Assembly (NCBI GenBank): GCA_913061325.1
Contig: CAJXUU010000003.1
Coordinates: forward strand, 1 to 53,763
Reading direction: 5' to 3'
Length of the DNA stretch: 53,763 bases
Source: an uncultured Saprospirales bacterium
GTDB taxonomy: Bacteria; Bacteroidota; Bacteroidia; Chitinophagales; Saprospiraceae
Positions 1-8,056 of the stretch are shown piece after piece (the stretch's first letter is position 1; every line of letters begins with the position of its first letter). Both the position numbers and the translations under genes were made by a program. The notes under the pieces were generated by a model that saw nothing but the letters and a program-made list of their open reading frames with translations, did no database searches and had not been told where the DNA came from.

Positions 1-1
1 G

Positions 2-589
2 AAAAAAAAGAAGGACAAAAAGAAAAAAGAAGTCTTTGATCCAACTTTTGATAAAGAAAAAGCAAAACTAAAAATGTTTGACCCCAGAGGAGTACAAACA
101 TTGTTTAGAACACTTTCTCGAAATCATTATAATCTGCTAAAAATGGTAGATAATAAAGCAAGTATAGTTCTAACCATCAATTCCATTGTGATTTCATTAA
201 TTATGGGAGCAATGTATGTTGCTCTAGAATCGGATAGAGCTATCATAGAGGTTAGCTCTAAAATACTGCTCAGGTTTAGTATGTTGTCAATGATTTTTGC
301 ATTAATCAGTATGTTACCACATCGATATCTTGGTAAAAAATTTAATGAAAGTGGGTATAAAGGGAGCCTTTACGCTGCAAATTTTGCAAAACAAACACTA
401 CCTGAATTTCAAGCCGAAATTCAAAGAATTATGACTAATGGAGAAACCGTTTATGATGAAATGGTAAAAGATTTGTATTTCTTAGGGAAGACTATTGATA
501 GGAAACAAAAATTGTTAATGATATCTGTTTTCATTTTCTTAATTGGATTAGTCTCCACCATGATATATTCTTTGGCAAATGGATTGTAA
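2..589 (+). CDS. PycTM-like (Pycsar effector-type) membrane protein, 5' truncated by window edge
   Basis: The reading frame is open from base 2, so the gene starts before the window; the first internal ATG (74) is probably not the start. The visible 195 residues begin with a Lys-rich charged stretch, as expected for a linker, and then a helix-rich segment RNHYNLLKMVDNKASIVLTI running into a hydrophobic helix. This NH-x(n)-D-KAs-ILL-IN layout is typical of the PycTM (DUF5706-like) domain. Two more hydrophobic segments follow, around residues 88-105 and the C-terminal 20 residues. Established: PycTM proteins are membrane effectors of cyclic-pyrimidine (Pycsar) anti-phage systems, and in Bacteroidota the same domain is often fused behind an HD phosphohydrolase domain. 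Inference: the Lys-rich segment is the linker of such an HD-PycTM fusion. The missing N-terminus would decide. No cyclase gene is visible downstream. Confidence 0.6.
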   Translation, partial: KKKKDKKKKEVFDPTFDKEKAKLKMFDPRGVQTLFRTLSRNHYNLLKMVDNKASIVLTINSIVISLIMGAMYVALESDRAIIEVSSKILLRFSMLSMIFALISMLPHRYLGKKFNESGYKGSLYAANFAKQTLPEFQAEIQRIMTNGETVYDEMVKDLYFLGKTIDRKQKLLMISVFIFLIGLVSTMIYSLANGL

Positions 590-815
590 ATGTTTGAAAA
601 AATGATGATTATCGTTTCTCTGGTATATTTATATGACAAGCATAATTCTATTGAATGAAGATGGAGCTCACGAAGGAGAAACCAAAGGAGAGTTTATCTA
701 AAGTCTAAGGTCTTTCTCTCTAAAGAAAAACCACCTTAAAATCATGGTAGTTGTTTAAATTGGAAACTATAGAGCGTCTTTGTATCTTATAGTGAAGGAG
801 ATAATCTCTTTATGA

Positions 816-858
816 ATACTCATGAGAAAATGAGTATCCTAATATTCTATTAACTTTG
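816..858 (+). promoter_or_regulatory. Possible promoter with overlapping 8-bp inverted repeat
   Basis: TAACTTTG at 851-858 matches the Bacteroidota -7 box TAnnTTTG and lies 46 bp before the ATG at 904. No TTTG is found at the usual -33 spacing. Instead an 8-bp inverted repeat ATACTCAT/ATGAGTAT (816-823, 830-837) with a 6-nt loop occupies that place and could be an operator. The rest of the 590-903 gap shows no credible coding region. Weak support. Confidence 0.25.
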
Positions 859-903
859 AATCTCTGCGGGTTGACCGCTTGGACGCTTACGTAAAAAAAA
901 ATC

Positions 904-1128
904 ATGAAATTAAACTTACTTTCTTGCGACGCTGCAAAACCAGATAGAAGAGCAATCTCTCGTTGTATAGCTGAGATCGCAGTTGATGTAGACGACTATA
1001 CGGCCAGCGAACTCACAGGTATAATACTAGATGGAGATCCAGTAGATATTGAGTTGGCAGATAAAAACACAAGTTCTGCATTTAGAGCACTTCGGAAACT
1101 AGGTATTGACTACGAGATTGTTGAGTGA
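904..1128 (+). CDS. Small protein resembling the ribosomal L7/L12 C-terminal domain
   Basis: This 74-residue acidic protein has no signal peptide or membrane segment. The order of elements is like the L7/L12 C-terminal domain: a Lys/Arg-containing helix (residues 12-28), a second helix, a G-D-P-V-D-I strand aligned with the family's G-x-P-V-x-I, then an A-F-R-A-L-R-K-L-G helix and a final strand DYEIVE that parallels the K-L-E-x-A-G-A-x-V-E-L ending. It lacks the L7/L12 N-terminal dimerisation domain, so it is not the ribosomal stalk protein. Only 16 nt separate it from the reductase-family gene at 1145, which suggests co-transcription. The family likeness was made by eye and the cellular role is unknown. 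Confidence 0.55.
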   Translation: MKLNLLSCDAAKPDRRAISRCIAEIAVDVDDYTASELTGIILDGDPVDIELADKNTSSAFRALRKLGIDYEIVE

Positions 1129-1144
1129 TTTAGCTCTTGCACGA

Positions 1145-2008
1145 ATGAAAATAGGAATAATCGGAATCGGAGCTATTGGAAGTGTGCTTTCGTTATCACT
1201 TCAGGAGTCTAATGAATTATTCTATTTCAATAGATCTAAAAGAGAAAAGTTATCAGTTGAAAATAGCGGGGTTATTGAAAATAGGGAAATCGTTTTATCT
1301 GATTTTAACATAAGAGAAAAGCTTGATTGGCTTATAATCTGCATAAAGGAATATCATATAGAAGGTGCAATCCAGTCAATTATCAAATTAATACATCCCG
1401 AAATTAAGATAGCAGTTATACGAAATGGCCTTGACCTAAAAAGACCATATATTGATTATCTAGATGAAGAAAACATACTAGAATGCATCATTGACTGCCC
1501 AACTCAAATTAACCCCAACGGTGGATATATACAATATAATGTACCTCGAATCCTTACATCTGTAAATAAGAACTTCAAGGAGTTTAAGGCTCTATTTCAA
1601 AAAAGTAGGATTGAGATTAATGAAACTAGAGATTTCCATACGGAGAAATGGAAGAAGATTATTGAAAGTAGCTCATTGGGTGGATTACTTTCAGTTATGA
1701 ATGATACTTGTAAGGTGTTTCAGGATGTAAAAACGATAGAGTTATATAAAAAGGTTGTTGAAGAAGGAATAAATGTTGCAATTGCCGACGGTGCTGATAT
1801 TCAACATGATTTTAAAGACACGCTGATGAATAAATTACTTACATACCCAAGTACAAAAGGCAGCTCTATGTTAACAGATAGAATCAACGGAAGACCGATA
1901 GAGTGGAATGCAAAAAATGGAATTATATCAAGAATCGGAAAACAGAAGGGTATGAAGACTGATCTAAATGATCTTTTATGTCTTTTGTTGAGAAGGATAA
2001 ATGTCTAG
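1145..2008 (+). CDS. Ketopantoate reductase (ApbA/PanE) family oxidoreductase
   Basis: The ATG at 1145 is chosen because it places the Rossmann motif GIIGIGAIGSV at the very N-terminus and leaves a 16-nt gap after the upstream stop; a TTG start at 1106 would overlap that gene. The 287-aa product fits the family (about 290-310 aa). Visible family landmarks are the N-terminal NAD(P)-binding GxGxxG, an NGLD segment near residue 97 (family NGL), a K-W-K-K helix in the region of the catalytic lysine, and a C-terminal SSML-x-D-x(4)-RPIE block corresponding to the conserved SSM-x-D and substrate-binding Glu. Established: family members reduce 2-dehydropantoate to pantoate for coenzyme A synthesis, but many paralogues act on other 2-oxo acids. 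No other pantothenate gene is nearby, so panE is not assigned. Confidence 0.8.
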   Translation: MKIGIIGIGAIGSVLSLSLQESNELFYFNRSKREKLSVENSGVIENREIVLSDFNIREKLDWLIICIKEYHIEGAIQSIIKLIHPEIKIAVIRNGLDLKRPYIDYLDEENILECIIDCPTQINPNGGYIQYNVPRILTSVNKNFKEFKALFQKSRIEINETRDFHTEKWKKIIESSSLGGLLSVMNDTCKVFQDVKTIELYKKVVEEGINVAIADGADIQHDFKDTLMNKLLTYPSTKGSSMLTDRINGRPIEWNAKNGIISRIGKQKGMKTDLNDLLCLLLRRINV

Positions 2009-2072
2009 TTACATTGTTTTTTGACATAGCGATTTGCCAATTCAAAATGGCAGAACAAGTCCAACACATCAA

Positions 2073-2257
2073 CCAAGTGGCTTGCGAAGTCAAGTGGCTT
2101 GCGAAGCAAACACGTCGGCTAGTATAGAGAATTGCAAATTCTCGGGCTAGCAAACATGTTGGTCAGTATAGCAAAATTCAATTTTTCGGGCTGACCAAGT
2201 GGTTTACGAAGTAAACACGTAGATCATTGTAGTGAATTGAAAATTCACGGGATGATG
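2073..2257. repeat. Cluster of three structured hairpin repeats with compensatory stem changes
   Basis: Type 1 hairpins have a GAA loop: GCTTGC-GAA-GCAAAC (2097-2111, one mismatch) and GTTTAC-GAA-GTAAAC (2202-2216), plus a partial copy at 2077-2090. Type 2 hairpins are nested. The outer stems are GCTAG/CTAGC (2118-2122, 2147-2151), TTGGTCAG/CTGACCAA (2159-2166, 2191-2198) and ATCAT/ATGAT (2223-2227, 2252-2256). The inner stems are GAGAATT/AATTCTC, AAAATT/AATTTT and GTGAATT/AATTCAC. The constant linkers are roughly AGTATAG before and CGGG after the inner stem. The stems differ between copies yet still pair, which indicates selection for structure. The cluster lies between two convergent genes (stops at 2008 and 2325), so transcription termination or a REP-like role is possible. 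Confidence 0.75.
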
Positions 2258-2278
2258 AACCAAATCCACAAATCCACA

Positions 2279-2318
2279 ATTCAACAATTCAAGCATTCAA
2301 GCATTCAAACATTCAACA
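2279..2318. repeat. Short degenerate TTCAA/CATTCAAGC tandem repeats
   Basis: Degenerate 5-10 bp direct repeats (ATTCAAC, CATTCAAGC, CATTCAAAC) sit immediately 3' of the stop codon of the minus-strand peptidase gene. A similar tract (ATTCAACA, ATTCAATAACTC) lies at 9632-9667, just 3' of the MMPL exporter gene. They are non-coding low-complexity DNA of unknown role. Confidence 0.6.
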
Positions 2319-2324
2319 CATAAA

Positions 2325-5300
2325 CTATCTCACAACAAATACTTTCCTATTAATTCGTGTACCGTTTTCAAAGGTTATTTGCAGCGCATAAACCCCATTC
2401 TCCACTTGAGAAACATCCAAAACAGAATCTCCCTTATCATATTCTCGAATCAACTTACCTTCAAAGGAAACCAATCGTAAAGACTCCATTTTAGAATTCA
2501 CACCCGTTAAATCTAGATATAGCAATTCTGTAGCTGGGTTTGGGAATATCCTCACGCTCTCATAAATTTCTTCGTGCAAGCTTGAAAGTATAAACTCAGC
2601 TGTAGATTCGCAACCGTTACTATCAATAACTGATATGTACAGAACATTGTCAGAGTTAATTGTTGTAATGTTGTAAGGTTCTAGGCCGCCTGTAACGATT
2701 AACTGATTATTTACAAGCTCTATAACTATAGGAGCTGGCGCTACCACTTCAAAGTCAAAAGTTTCAAAACAACCTAAGCTATCAGTAACGACAACATTAT
2801 ATATTCCCGACGAAAGAGAATCACCATCGAAAGAATAAGTATAATCATCCTCAGAGCCACTAATTGGTGCAAAGACAGCTGAACCATAATCACCATGACA
2901 TAACGGTTGAGTCACTTCAATGGAAATATCTATAAGCTCACTTTCCATGATTAAAATTTCACCTTCAATTATACATTCAGAAGAATCAGTTGCGATTAGA
3001 TTTAGCATTCCACCTTCGGAAATTATTACTTCATCAGAAACACTGATTGCTATCCCATTAAAAACCCAAGCATAAGTTTCATAATTCTCTTCGGTATATA
3101 ATGTAGTCGTGGTACCAGAGCAGAAACTTGCGCTTCCTACAATGTTGGTTGTAGTTTCAAATATTTCAATCATCATGCTTGACTCGTTAGCACATTGGTC
3201 TAATTCTGGGACAAATGAATACTCAAACTGGCCAGTATCGGATGCATCTATTTCTGTTGGAAACCAAGATCCGTCAATAGCATTATCAGAAGACGATGGT
3301 AAGATGTTTACTTCATTACTTTTGCAATATTGTGTTGGTATTGTAAATTCTGGGGTGAGAAATTCTTCCACATCGAAACAATCACTTCCATAATATAAAA
3401 TAATAATGTCGCTCAAGGCTTGCTCTATCTTGCTTGCTTTGGTTTCATCATATGTTTCCGCGGTCAACTGATACCAACCCGCACCAAAATCAAACTGAGT
3501 GCCTGAGTAGTCTAAAAAATTAGGATTTAGTTCATTCCCAAATTCCACGAACTCATCGTAATTTGATGGAATCAAATCTCTGTACTGATGCAGTTTAGAT
3601 TTTATTGACATTGGTAATGCGAGGTTGTTAGCCTCCATTAGTTGGGCTAACGCTTCCTGATTATTGGGATGTATTCCCCAAAAATGAAATAAAGGTCTTA
3701 GGTCCACACCAGCTGCTTGCGACATTCGGAAAATCCGATCATCTTGTTCTTGGTTATTTACAGGAAAAGGAGAACCCATGTCTGCGGCATCACTTTCGGA
3801 TTTCCAAAATTTTTCCAATGCTTCCCATCCGTATAACTCCACAATGTCTACATAATGGGCATAACCTCGATGCTGGTATCGCACTTCATTCTTAGTGCAA
3901 CCGCAAGTATTTCTTGGATCTCCCTCATGAAAGGTGTCTGCAACTAACCGAGTCCTGGTTGTGTTGTCTTTTGTTGAAGTATAATTGTAAGAAGGTCCAA
4001 ATGATTTTTGAAACGCTTCATCTAATGAATAATCGAAACACTTATTGAGTACAGGTACATATAGAAAATTTACAAGTGCTTCTGTTTCACCAACAAATTT
4101 TGAAATTGCTACCTCATGTCCAAGCTCATGAAAATGAATATCTTGATCATATTGAGGACCTCTCAAAATATTATGATTTGGTAATCCATTTGTGGCGCTA
4201 TTGGGGTTGTATGGCGTATTTGACATTGGGTATCCAGGATGGTATGCAGAACCTCTAATGACCACATCAAATTGTAAGTAGTTCTTATGTCTATCAGTAA
4301 TTCTTGGTCTACCTAATAAATCCGAAACCGCATCCATCGATTTATCCCAATTCTCTAATAAAGTTTTAGGGTCCTCAAATTCGTAAATCCAACTAGTAGG
4401 CACCTGCATCATAAATTTATCGGTCTCAAAATCCGTCCAAGGCGCAGCATGTTTACGTTCCACTTCCAGCCAATCAGACATAGAAGTTTCATGAAAGGTT
4501 TTTTTAGAATAAAATGGAGACCTCACTACATTTTTAAGCGAAATATCTAAAATGCCCTCATCTACGCCTAATGGAATCTCCAAGTAAACTCCACCACCTA
4601 AAGGATGTGCAATCTTTGTTACTACTTCATTGACATCATAAGTAATAGAAACTCGATCAAGTCGACTGTACTTATTTTTATTATCCAAATTCCAAAAGTG
4701 AGCTCCTACCCTAATCTTGATTCCTTTTCCTATTAATGCAACTGGGAGCGTAATTTCTGCGATACTTCCAGGAGCTAGATAACACCCTGTTGGTCGTATA
4801 ACATTAGGATTACCTATCGTAGCCCATGGTTGAGATCCAGTGGCGAGTAAATAGGAACACTTAACGGTTGCATTTTCAATAACTTCAGAATTATCAGGAA
4901 CATCTACAAATCCCGGAAAATAATGAGACGTCTGGAAATATTTTCCTTCTAGTAAGCTTTGATCATCCATCAACCAGGCTTGGCTATAGGTGTGATCAAT
5001 AAGACCTTGATGAATCAATATTATATTTCTGTGCAAGTTTAATCCGTCAGAAGCATATGCCCTATTGAATCCATTTTGAGTATTTGCAGAAGTAAATAAA
5101 GCTCCATATATCTCCTCAAATAAGTCCAAAAGTTCAAAAGATTTTGATATCGATTCCATATCAGTAGATAATACAGCCATATGTTGGACTAGTATATCAT
5201 GATTCTCATTAAAATCAGAATCACTCAAAACGATCTCACCGTTAATATGTTTACTCAAACTTGTGATGACTTCGATATACTCTTTTGAAGAAATCTCTGT

Positions 5301-5411
5301 ACTAAGAGCCGGAACTTCTATGGGCATTAAAATATCAATTGAAGAAGCAATATTTATAAATGAGCTCAACATTAATAGAAGGCAAACAGTTTTTTGGATT
5401 GTGTTAGACAT
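2325..5411 (-). CDS. Secreted M60-like (mucin-type glycopeptidase) metallopeptidase with T9SS sorting domain
   Basis: The start at 5411 gives a clean signal peptide (MSNTIQKTVCLLLMLSSF, then INIASS); a longer frame from 5456 would only add a charged leader. The product is 1028 aa. Residues about 190-300 carry the PTGCYLAPGS and LGGGVYLEIP segments typical of the N-terminal part of M60 domains. HELGH at residues 428-432 with a downstream ETEALVN acidic residue forms the gluzincin HExxH...E zinc site. After the catalytic region come an Ig/PKD-like segment (about 755-820), a SprB-like repeat (about 829-895) and a C-terminal T9SS type A tail (about 949-1028) starting at IFPNPA. Established: M60-like (PF13402) enzymes cleave O-glycosylated mucin-like proteins. 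Inference: it is exported by the T9SS and acts on extracellular glycoprotein. The exact substrate is unknown. Confidence 0.85.
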   Translation of the reverse strand: MSNTIQKTVCLLLMLSSFINIASSIDILMPIEVPALSTEISSKEYIEVITSLSKHINGEIVLSDSDFNENHDILVQHMAVLSTDMESISKSFELLDLFEEIYGALFTSANTQNGFNRAYASDGLNLHRNIILIHQGLIDHTYSQAWLMDDQSLLEGKYFQTSHYFPGFVDVPDNSEVIENATVKCSYLLATGSQPWATIGNPNVIRPTGCYLAPGSIAEITLPVALIGKGIKIRVGAHFWNLDNKNKYSRLDRVSITYDVNEVVTKIAHPLGGGVYLEIPLGVDEGILDISLKNVVRSPFYSKKTFHETSMSDWLEVERKHAAPWTDFETDKFMMQVPTSWIYEFEDPKTLLENWDKSMDAVSDLLGRPRITDRHKNYLQFDVVIRGSAYHPGYPMSNTPYNPNSATNGLPNHNILRGPQYDQDIHFHELGHEVAISKFVGETEALVNFLYVPVLNKCFDYSLDEAFQKSFGPSYNYTSTKDNTTRTRLVADTFHEGDPRNTCGCTKNEVRYQHRGYAHYVDIVELYGWEALEKFWKSESDAADMGSPFPVNNQEQDDRIFRMSQAAGVDLRPLFHFWGIHPNNQEALAQLMEANNLALPMSIKSKLHQYRDLIPSNYDEFVEFGNELNPNFLDYSGTQFDFGAGWYQLTAETYDETKASKIEQALSDIIILYYGSDCFDVEEFLTPEFTIPTQYCKSNEVNILPSSSDNAIDGSWFPTEIDASDTGQFEYSFVPELDQCANESSMMIEIFETTTNIVGSASFCSGTTTTLYTEENYETYAWVFNGIAISVSDEVIISEGGMLNLIATDSSECIIEGEILIMESELIDISIEVTQPLCHGDYGSAVFAPISGSEDDYTYSFDGDSLSSGIYNVVVTDSLGCFETFDFEVVAPAPIVIELVNNQLIVTGGLEPYNITTINSDNVLYISVIDSNGCESTAEFILSSLHEEIYESVRIFPNPATELLYLDLTGVNSKMESLRLVSFEGKLIREYDKGDSVLDVSQVENGVYALQITFENGTRINRKVFVVR

Positions 5412-5857
5412 ATCAGAGATTTTATTGGAATCTAAATTAGTTTGGGCAAAGTACAAATTATTAGTTTATTCATTGATTGAAAAAGTTGGAAATATTTATT
5501 GTGAATTGTATTTCTAACTAAAATCACTTCAAAGATTATTACTGGCTGATTAAGTGCTGATATGTGTAGTCTAATCATAAGAAGCACTATTAATTTTTGT
5601 AATCGATCGTCCGATCAAGTGATTGTCACTATTACAAGTAATATCAATAAACAATAATAGAAAATGCCTATTGATTTAGTTGGTTATTAAGTTGTTTAAA
5701 GTTCATAGCTTAGTTAGGTGTCTCACTTTTTGTATTATTTTGAATAATAATATATTTTATAAATAGTTTGCATTTAATTTTGTATCTAGGTACTGAACAG
5801 ATGTCTATGAAATAAATTACTACACTTATTACAGTCATTCTCTTATACTCTAACATT
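5412..5857. other. Divergent intergenic region
   Basis: This 446-bp AT-rich gap separates the divergent peptidase and VOC genes and so should hold both promoters. A -7-like box TAATTTTG lies at 5775-5782 on the plus strand, but no TTTG is found at the proper -33 distance. No convincing coding region, repeat or RNA structure is seen. Confidence 0.5.
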
Positions 5858-6265
5858 ATGGCAAAGAATAAACATCCAATGAAGATCGCAATGGTCAGTG
5901 TAATGGTCGAAGATCCAGTAAAAGCATTTCAATATTATACTAAAGTATTAGGTTTCGAAGAAGTGATGTATGATCCAGCAAATTATCTTGCAATCGTAAA
6001 GTCTCCTCTAGTTCCAGATGGCGGTGTGATATTACTCGAACCTACAGAACCTGGTGGAATTCCAATCGCCAAAGATTTCAAAAATAAGATTTATGAAATG
6101 GGTTTACCTGTCATTTCTTTTAGTGCAGAAGATCTAGCTGAAACGGTCAAAGAATTAAAAGCAAAAGGGGTTAAATTCAAAAAAGATCTTACCAAAACAG
6201 ATTGGGGATATGAAGCAGTTTTTGATGACGATAATGGCAATTTCATTCAGTTGATAAAATACTAA
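5858..6265 (+). CDS. VOC (glyoxalase/bleomycin-resistance) superfamily protein
   Basis: This 135-aa single-domain protein has the usual VOC length and layout. An N-terminal MVSVMVEDPVKAFQYYTKVL segment is the beta-alpha motif with the conserved D-P-x-K-A-x-x-F-Y/Y-x-x-x-L-G-F. A central GGVILLEP strand follows, and the C-terminus reads FDDDNGNFIQLI, where the D-x-x-G-N-x-x-x-L block normally provides a metal or substrate ligand. The substrate cannot be told from sequence; such proteins include dioxygenases, isomerases and resistance proteins. Only 5 nt separate it from the SRPBCC gene, so the two are probably one transcript. VOC/SRPBCC pairs are common in small stress or detoxification operons. 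Confidence 0.85.
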   Translation: MAKNKHPMKIAMVSVMVEDPVKAFQYYTKVLGFEEVMYDPANYLAIVKSPLVPDGGVILLEPTEPGGIPIAKDFKNKIYEMGLPVISFSAEDLAETVKELKAKGVKFKKDLTKTDWGYEAVFDDDNGNFIQLIKY

Positions 6266-6270
6266 TTGCT

Positions 6271-6723
6271 ATGAAAACACTAAATTTCAAAATCGAAATC
6301 AACGCTAAGGCTGAAGAAGTGTTTCAGACAATGATCGATCCAGTCCATTTATTAGAATGGATGGCAGTATTTAGCGCTGATAGTTCTTTCGAGGGTAGAT
6401 GGGAGAAAGGAGAGTCCGTCATTTTTAAATGTTTCAATGAAAAAGGAGAACTGTGTGGATTGGCATGCAAAATAGAAGATTTGATTCCTAACAAACTAAT
6501 CCATATTCAACCTTATGGTATGCTAGAGAACGATATATTATATGACAGTGGAGAGAAGGTTCTAGGCTTGAATTCTACTTATGAAAAATATCTTTTTAAG
6601 CAGAAAGAAAACACAACTGAGTTAATCATCGAAGCTTCTGCGATGGATGATCACGTTCAGTTTTTTAATGAAACCTGGCCTATTGCATTGCAGAGAATTA
6701 AGTCTATTTGCGAAAATAATTAG
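6271..6723 (+). CDS. SRPBCC (START/AHSA1-like) domain protein
   Basis: This 150-aa cytosolic protein matches the SRPBCC fold as found in AHSA1-like bacterial proteins. It opens with the strand FKIEINAKAEEVFQTMIDP, a typical I-x-A-x-x-x-x-V-F/W start. A W-E-K-G-E segment follows at about residues 45-49 (family W-x-x-G), then alternating strands and a long C-terminal helix that starts near ETWPIALQRIK. The fold binds hydrophobic ligands in a deep cavity, but the ligand is unknown. It follows the VOC gene by 5 nt and ends 20 nt before the stop of the convergent dipeptidase gene. Confidence 0.8.
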   Translation: MKTLNFKIEINAKAEEVFQTMIDPVHLLEWMAVFSADSSFEGRWEKGESVIFKCFNEKGELCGLACKIEDLIPNKLIHIQPYGMLENDILYDSGEKVLGLNSTYEKYLFKQKENTTELIIEASAMDDHVQFFNETWPIALQRIKSICENN

Positions 6724-6743
6724 TGTTAAAATCTGATCAAATT

Positions 6744-7976
6744 CTAAATCCCAGCACGCTCCACGGCATTCCAAACTCTGAATAAGTTTTTATAACACAT
6801 CTTAGAAACATCTTCTTCTGAATAGCCGCGCTTGAGTAGTTCTTCGATGAGATTAGGGTAGTCAGATACATCTTTGAGTCCTGTAGGTAGACTATCACCA
6901 ACACCATCATAATCAGAACCAAATCCAACATGATCTACACCAGCTAGTTTGACTATATGGTCAATGTGGTCTACTACTTTTTGTACATCACTATAGATGT
7001 TTGGATATTCAGCTTCGAACTTTTTTATAATTATTTTTCCTTCTTCACTATCTCCAGTTACATTTTTATCATCGAGCAGTTTTCTTAACACATCTCTTCT
7101 TTTGTCTCTTTCTATTGTGATATTACCATCTATAAATGTCGAGCCAAAATTTACCATGATAACACCTCCATTTCTTCCCATTTCGGTAATCATGTCATCC
7201 GCCATATTTCGCTCAAAATCTGGCACATACTTCCTAACAGAAGAGTGAGAAGCTATTACGGGTAAAGTGGTAATCTTCATTACATCCCAAAATGTACTAT
7301 CAGAGACATGAGAAATATCAACCATAATACCGACTCGATTCATCTCTTTTACCACGTCTTCACCGAAAGGACTCAATCCATTCCATGTCCGAATAGTATC
7401 ATAAGAAGAATCACAAATCAAATTCACTTTAGAATGTGTCAATGTGATGTAGGAGATACCCCTTTTATTAAAATAAGCCACATTTGCAAGGTCATTTTCT
7501 AAGCCTGATCCATTTTCCATACCCATTGGAAGAGCAACTTTACCAGCTGCAAATGCTTTCTCTACGTCTTGCGGTTTATGCGCAATCATGAATTTATCAC
7601 TATTTTCTTTTGCGATATACTCTATCATATTGATTAAGGTATCAGCCAGTGCTTTCGAAGCACCCTCTTCCTTTTGTTTTGAAGCGGGAAGATAGATAGA
7701 CATGAATGGAGCATCCAGACCACCTTTTCTAGCTCTTACAAAATCAAAATCACCTTTATCAGACTGTACAGGAATGCCGACATACTCCTTCTCTAATCTG
7801 AAGTTTTTCACTTTCAACCTGTAGGGTAGGTCAACATGTCCATCCACTATGATATACTTTTGAGCTAGCAAATTTGCTTTTTCGGATAATGGAGTAGTTC
7901 CATTTTGAACAGCTTTTTTCGTTGAGCAGCTAGTGATTATTATCAATAAAAAGAAGGAAAGAATAGTATATTTCAT
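6744..7976 (-). CDS. M19 (membrane/renal-type) dipeptidase, lipoprotein
   Basis: The start at 7976 gives MKYTILSFFLLIIITSCS, a signal peptide with a lipobox-type Cys; an upstream in-frame ATG at 8060 adds 28 residues that would spoil it. The product is about 410 aa. Peptidase M19 landmarks are visible in order: VDGHVDLPYRL (His-x-Asp zinc ligands), MGMENGSGLE (the bridging Glu), DISHVSD and ASHSS (two His ligands), and GFGSDYDGVG near the C-terminus. Established: M19 enzymes are binuclear zinc hydrolases of dipeptides, sometimes D-amino-acid or beta-lactam containing. Inference: membrane-tethered periplasmic dipeptide or peptidoglycan-fragment turnover. It is probably transcribed with the TonB-CTD gene upstream, with an 80-nt gap. 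Confidence 0.9.
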   Translation of the reverse strand: MKYTILSFFLLIIITSCSTKKAVQNGTTPLSEKANLLAQKYIIVDGHVDLPYRLKVKNFRLEKEYVGIPVQSDKGDFDFVRARKGGLDAPFMSIYLPASKQKEEGASKALADTLINMIEYIAKENSDKFMIAHKPQDVEKAFAAGKVALPMGMENGSGLENDLANVAYFNKRGISYITLTHSKVNLICDSSYDTIRTWNGLSPFGEDVVKEMNRVGIMVDISHVSDSTFWDVMKITTLPVIASHSSVRKYVPDFERNMADDMITEMGRNGGVIMVNFGSTFIDGNITIERDKRRDVLRKLLDDKNVTGDSEEGKIIIKKFEAEYPNIYSDVQKVVDHIDHIVKLAGVDHVGFGSDYDGVGDSLPTGLKDVSDYPNLIEELLKRGYSEEDVSKMCYKNLFRVWNAVERAGI

Positions 7977-8056
7977 GGAGAAGTTTTTCTTACACAAGTA
8001 ATTTTTTATATCAGCTAATGTAACTATTATCAATTGTAAATCCGAAGATTGAAATT

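Noticed and set aside
1106-1144. TTG start 13 codons upstream for the reductase gene
   Set aside because: It overlaps the preceding gene and puts non-family residues before the Rossmann motif, which starts properly at the ATG at 1145.
2073-2257. Insertion sequence or transposon remnant
   Set aside because: No transposase fragment or target-site duplication is seen; the block is explained by tandem hairpin repeats.
5263-5517. 84-aa plus-strand ORF over the peptidase start
   Set aside because: It is antisense to the signal-peptide region of a well supported gene and has no family features.
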